A stretch of DNA of 64,000 bases from Adiantum capillus-veneris. Its lineage: Eukaryota; Streptophyta; Polypodiopsida; Polypodiales; Pteridaceae. Shown here piece by piece: positions 61,776 to 64,000 of this stretch (position 1 is its first letter; each line of letters starts with the position of its first letter). A program made the translations under genes and the position numbers. The notes beneath the pieces were generated by a model. That model was not told the DNA's origin and did not search any database. It saw only the letters and a program-made list of their open reading frames with translations. The stretch covers positions 69,674,895 through 69,738,894 of the forward strand of contig CM043944.1 in the NCBI GenBank assembly GCA_014529385.2. The letters are read 5' to 3'.

Positions 61776-63752
61776 GTGAAAATCAATTTCGATGACGAAG
61801 TGCGAGCTCTCCTTATACTATCATCTCTACCGGATAGTTGGGACAGCCTTTTGATGGTTGTAAGTAATTCTATCTCTGGCACAAATACTCTTAAGTTTGA
61901 TGATATTGTGGGTGTTCTCCTAAGTGAGGAAATGCGAAGGAGAAGCACAGGAGAATCATCAAGTGCTGCACTATCAGTGGAAACAAGAGAAAGGCTTAAG
62001 GAGAGGTTCAAAAACCAAAAGGGTCGTGATCGCTCAAGGCGGAGCAAGTCACGCACAAAGTCAGTTCTTGAATGTTGGAACTGCGGCAAGAAGGGCCACG
62101 TCAAGAAGGATTGCTGGTCCAAGAAGAAGAAGGAGACAGAGTCTCAAGACAACAAGCCAACATCGGAGGCCAATGTGGTAGGTAAAGTAGAGCAAGATGC
62201 TCTAATTCTCTCATTAGACAATGTGTCTAATTCCTGGATAGTAGATTCCGGGGCTTCATTCCATGCGACACCACACAAGCAACATTTCCAAGACTACACC
62301 AAAGGTAATTTTGGGTATGTATACTTGGGAGATGATGAAGCTTGTGAGATTGTCTTCAAAGCTACAGTTTCTGTCAAAACTGCTAACAGAAATGAATGGA
62401 AGCTTAAAGATGTTAGGCATATTCCTTCTCTTCGCAAAAATTTGATCTCTACAAGACAATTGGACGATGAAGGTCACAACATTGCATTCGGAAACAAACG
62501 GTGGAAGATCTCAAAGGGATCTTTGGTGGTTGCCAAGGGTGAAAAAGTCGGTACACTTTACTTGTGTACTGTTAGCACGCAACCTTCACCTTGTGCAGCA
62601 ACTACAGAAGTTGACAGTGCGGTGTGGCACTACCGACTTGGGCATATGAGTGCCAAAGGAATGCATATCCTTCAAACAAAGAAGCTTCTACCAAGTTTGA
62701 AAGAAGTGGACTTAGAGTTCTGTGTATATTGTGTTTATGGTAAACAAAAGAGGGTAAAATTTCAAAAATCAAGAAATGAAAGAAAAAATAAAAAACTTGA
62801 GTTGGTTCATTCTGATGTTTGGGGTCCTGCAAGTACACCATCACTTGGTGGCTCATTGTACTATGTAACATTCATAGACGATGCGACTAGAAAAACATGG
62901 GTTTATGTCATGAAGAATAAATCCGATGTATTTTCCATATTTCAAAGGTGGAAAGCCTTTGTGGAGAATGAAACAGGTACCAAGGTTAAATGCCTCAGAT
63001 CCAACAATGGAGGCGAATATTGCAGCCAATCTTTTGAAAGCTTTTGTGCTAGCAATGGCATTCGGAGGCAAAGGACAACCCCAAGGACACCTCAACCAAA
63101 TGGGATTTCGGAAAGGATGAACAGGACAATCATGGAACAAGCACGAAGCATGCGGCTACATGCTGGCCTACCGCTTGAGCTTTGGGCAGAAGCTGTAAGT
63201 ACGTCTGTGTACTTAATCAATCGGTCACCCTCAACGGCATTGGATGGGGGAGTTCCAGAAGAGGCATGGACAGGTAAACCGGTGAATTATGCATTTCTCA
63301 AAGTGTTTGGGTGTGATGCTTTCATGCACATAGATAGAATCCTAAGATCAAAGTTAGATGCAAAGTCCAAAAAGTGTTTCTTCATTGGCTATGGAGAAGG
63401 AGACTTTGGGTATCTCCTATGGAATCCTGAAGATGGTAAAATCTTAAGGAGTAGGGATGTAATTTTTAACGAACAAAATATGTACAAAGATTACTTGGAA
63501 AGAAAACAAACAAAAGAAACATGTGATGAGTACATGGAGCTTCAGGACGGTGAAGACTCAAGGACTGCAAACGGTGACAATGTGCAGCAACGTCAACCAA
63601 ATGAGGAGCCTCAACCTATTCCCCGAAGATCTACAAGAGCAAGTAGACCTCCAGAAAGGTTTGTTCCTTCCTTCAACCATCTCTTGATCTCAGATTCTGG
63701 AGAGCCGGAATCATATGAAGAAGCTATGCAACATGAATCCAAAGAAGAATGA
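61776..63752 (+). CDS. Copia pol: gag end, zinc knuckle, protease, integrase
   Basis: 658 open codons counted from a non-ATG position just after a stop, so the true start lies upstream in gag. In order: the gag end (LLILSSLPDSWDSL); the zinc knuckle CWNCGKKGHVKKDC (about residue 105); protease WIVDSGASFHATP (about 153); GAG-pre-integrase VWHYRLGHMSAKGMHIL and CVYCVYGKQK; integrase with first Asp in LVHSDVWGP, TFIDDATRKTW, the second site LRSNNGGEY where Asp has become Asn, and Glu in NGISERMNRT; then CFFIGYGEGDFGYLLWNPED and the PPERFVPS linker. It ends at TGA 63750-63752, where TGG is expected, just before reverse transcriptase. Integrase is predicted inactive through D-to-N. Confidence 0.87.
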   Translation: MKINFDDEVRALLILSSLPDSWDSLLMVVSNSISGTNTLKFDDIVGVLLSEEMRRRSTGESSSAALSVETRERLKERFKNQKGRDRSRRSKSRTKSVLECWNCGKKGHVKKDCWSKKKKETESQDNKPTSEANVVGKVEQDALILSLDNVSNSWIVDSGASFHATPHKQHFQDYTKGNFGYVYLGDDEACEIVFKATVSVKTANRNEWKLKDVRHIPSLRKNLISTRQLDDEGHNIAFGNKRWKISKGSLVVAKGEKVGTLYLCTVSTQPSPCAATTEVDSAVWHYRLGHMSAKGMHILQTKKLLPSLKEVDLEFCVYCVYGKQKRVKFQKSRNERKNKKLELVHSDVWGPASTPSLGGSLYYVTFIDDATRKTWVYVMKNKSDVFSIFQRWKAFVENETGTKVKCLRSNNGGEYCSQSFESFCASNGIRRQRTTPRTPQPNGISERMNRTIMEQARSMRLHAGLPLELWAEAVSTSVYLINRSPSTALDGGVPEEAWTGKPVNYAFLKVFGCDAFMHIDRILRSKLDAKSKKCFFIGYGEGDFGYLLWNPEDGKILRSRDVIFNEQNMYKDYLERKQTKETCDEYMELQDGEDSRTANGDNVQQRQPNEEPQPIPRRSTRASRPPERFVPSFNHLLISDSGEPESYEEAMQHESKEE

Positions 63753-64000
63753 ACGAAGAGCATGCAAGTGGAGATGGACTCACTACATCGCAACCAAACA
63801 TGGGAGTTGGTTGAGTTGCCTAAAGGTAAGCGGGCACTTCAAAACAAATGGGTGTACAAGCTAAAGGAAGAAGAAGGTGGGAAGAAAAGGTACAAGTCTA
63901 GGCTTGTGGTAAAAGGTTTTTCTCAAAAGAAAGGTATTGACTTCAATGAAATATCTTCTCCTGTTGTAAAAATGAACTCAATTAGGCTTGTCTTAAGCCT
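63753..64000 (+). pseudogene. Copia reverse transcriptase start, cut by window edge
   Basis: The frame continues after the TGA: SMQVEMDSLHRNQTWELVEL, NKWVYKLKEEEGGKKRYKSR, LVVKGFSQKKGIDFNE and PVVKMNSIR. These are the first conserved blocks of copia RT (KWVYK, K.RLV.KG, D..E..SPV). The YVDD site and RNase H would be to the right of the window. Confidence 0.85.

Overview
The window looks like nuclear DNA of a land plant with a large, repeat-choked genome. All recognisable coding sequence belongs to plant-type Ty1/copia and Ty3/gypsy LTR retrotransposons, a MULE-like transposase with a SWIM zinc finger, a CACTA-like transposase exon, and one spliced gene with a ParB-like plus methylase-like layout. 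There are no bacterial operons, rRNA or tRNA genes. The family mix suggests a seed-free plant such as a fern, but that is inference; no diagnostic single-copy gene is present. Almost every coding segment carries stops or frameshifts. The main exceptions are a 499-codon gag ORF (47858-49357) and a 658-codon copia pol ORF (61776-63752). Many stops are best explained by C-to-T change at CAG, CAA or CGA codons, the pattern expected from deamination of methylated cytosine; one is confirmed by a second copy of the same element in the window. || Layout. 1-3.3 kb: minus-strand spliced gene, about nine exons, running off the left edge, with a ParB-like G-N-H-R exon upstream of an adenine-methylase-like exon. 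3.4-5.0 kb: four copies of a 56-bp palindromic repeat. 5.6-8.8 kb: broken MULE-like transposase. 8.8-16.3 kb: AT-rich relics, including a retrotransposon 3' end at 11.1-11.8 kb. 16.37-21.98 kb: a complete non-coding LTR element (LARD type) with 5-bp target duplication, tRNA-Met primer site and about 485-bp LTRs. 22-28.3 kb: LTR fragments and long CA/GT microsatellites. 28.3-30.9 kb: 5'-truncated copia element with its 3' LTR. 31-41.9 kb: nested gypsy and copia fragments, including a pair of about 1-kb direct repeats around a gag-like pseudogene. 42.6-43.2 kb: two long hairpins. 45.4-50.9 kb: a CACTA-like exon split by a young gag-only LTR element (TR-GAG type). 51-52 kb: TTATGG-rich repeat and a 123-bp tandem duplication. 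52-58.2 kb: minus-strand gypsy element whose integrase C-terminus runs in frame into a retropepsin-like domain. 59.1-60.5 kb: minus-strand copia relic. 60.6-64 kb: a plus-strand copia element with LTR, PBS, gag, pol and the start of reverse transcriptase, cut by the right edge. || The elements are nested in one another. They do not form a pathway; the organising theme is insertion, tandem duplication and mutational decay.
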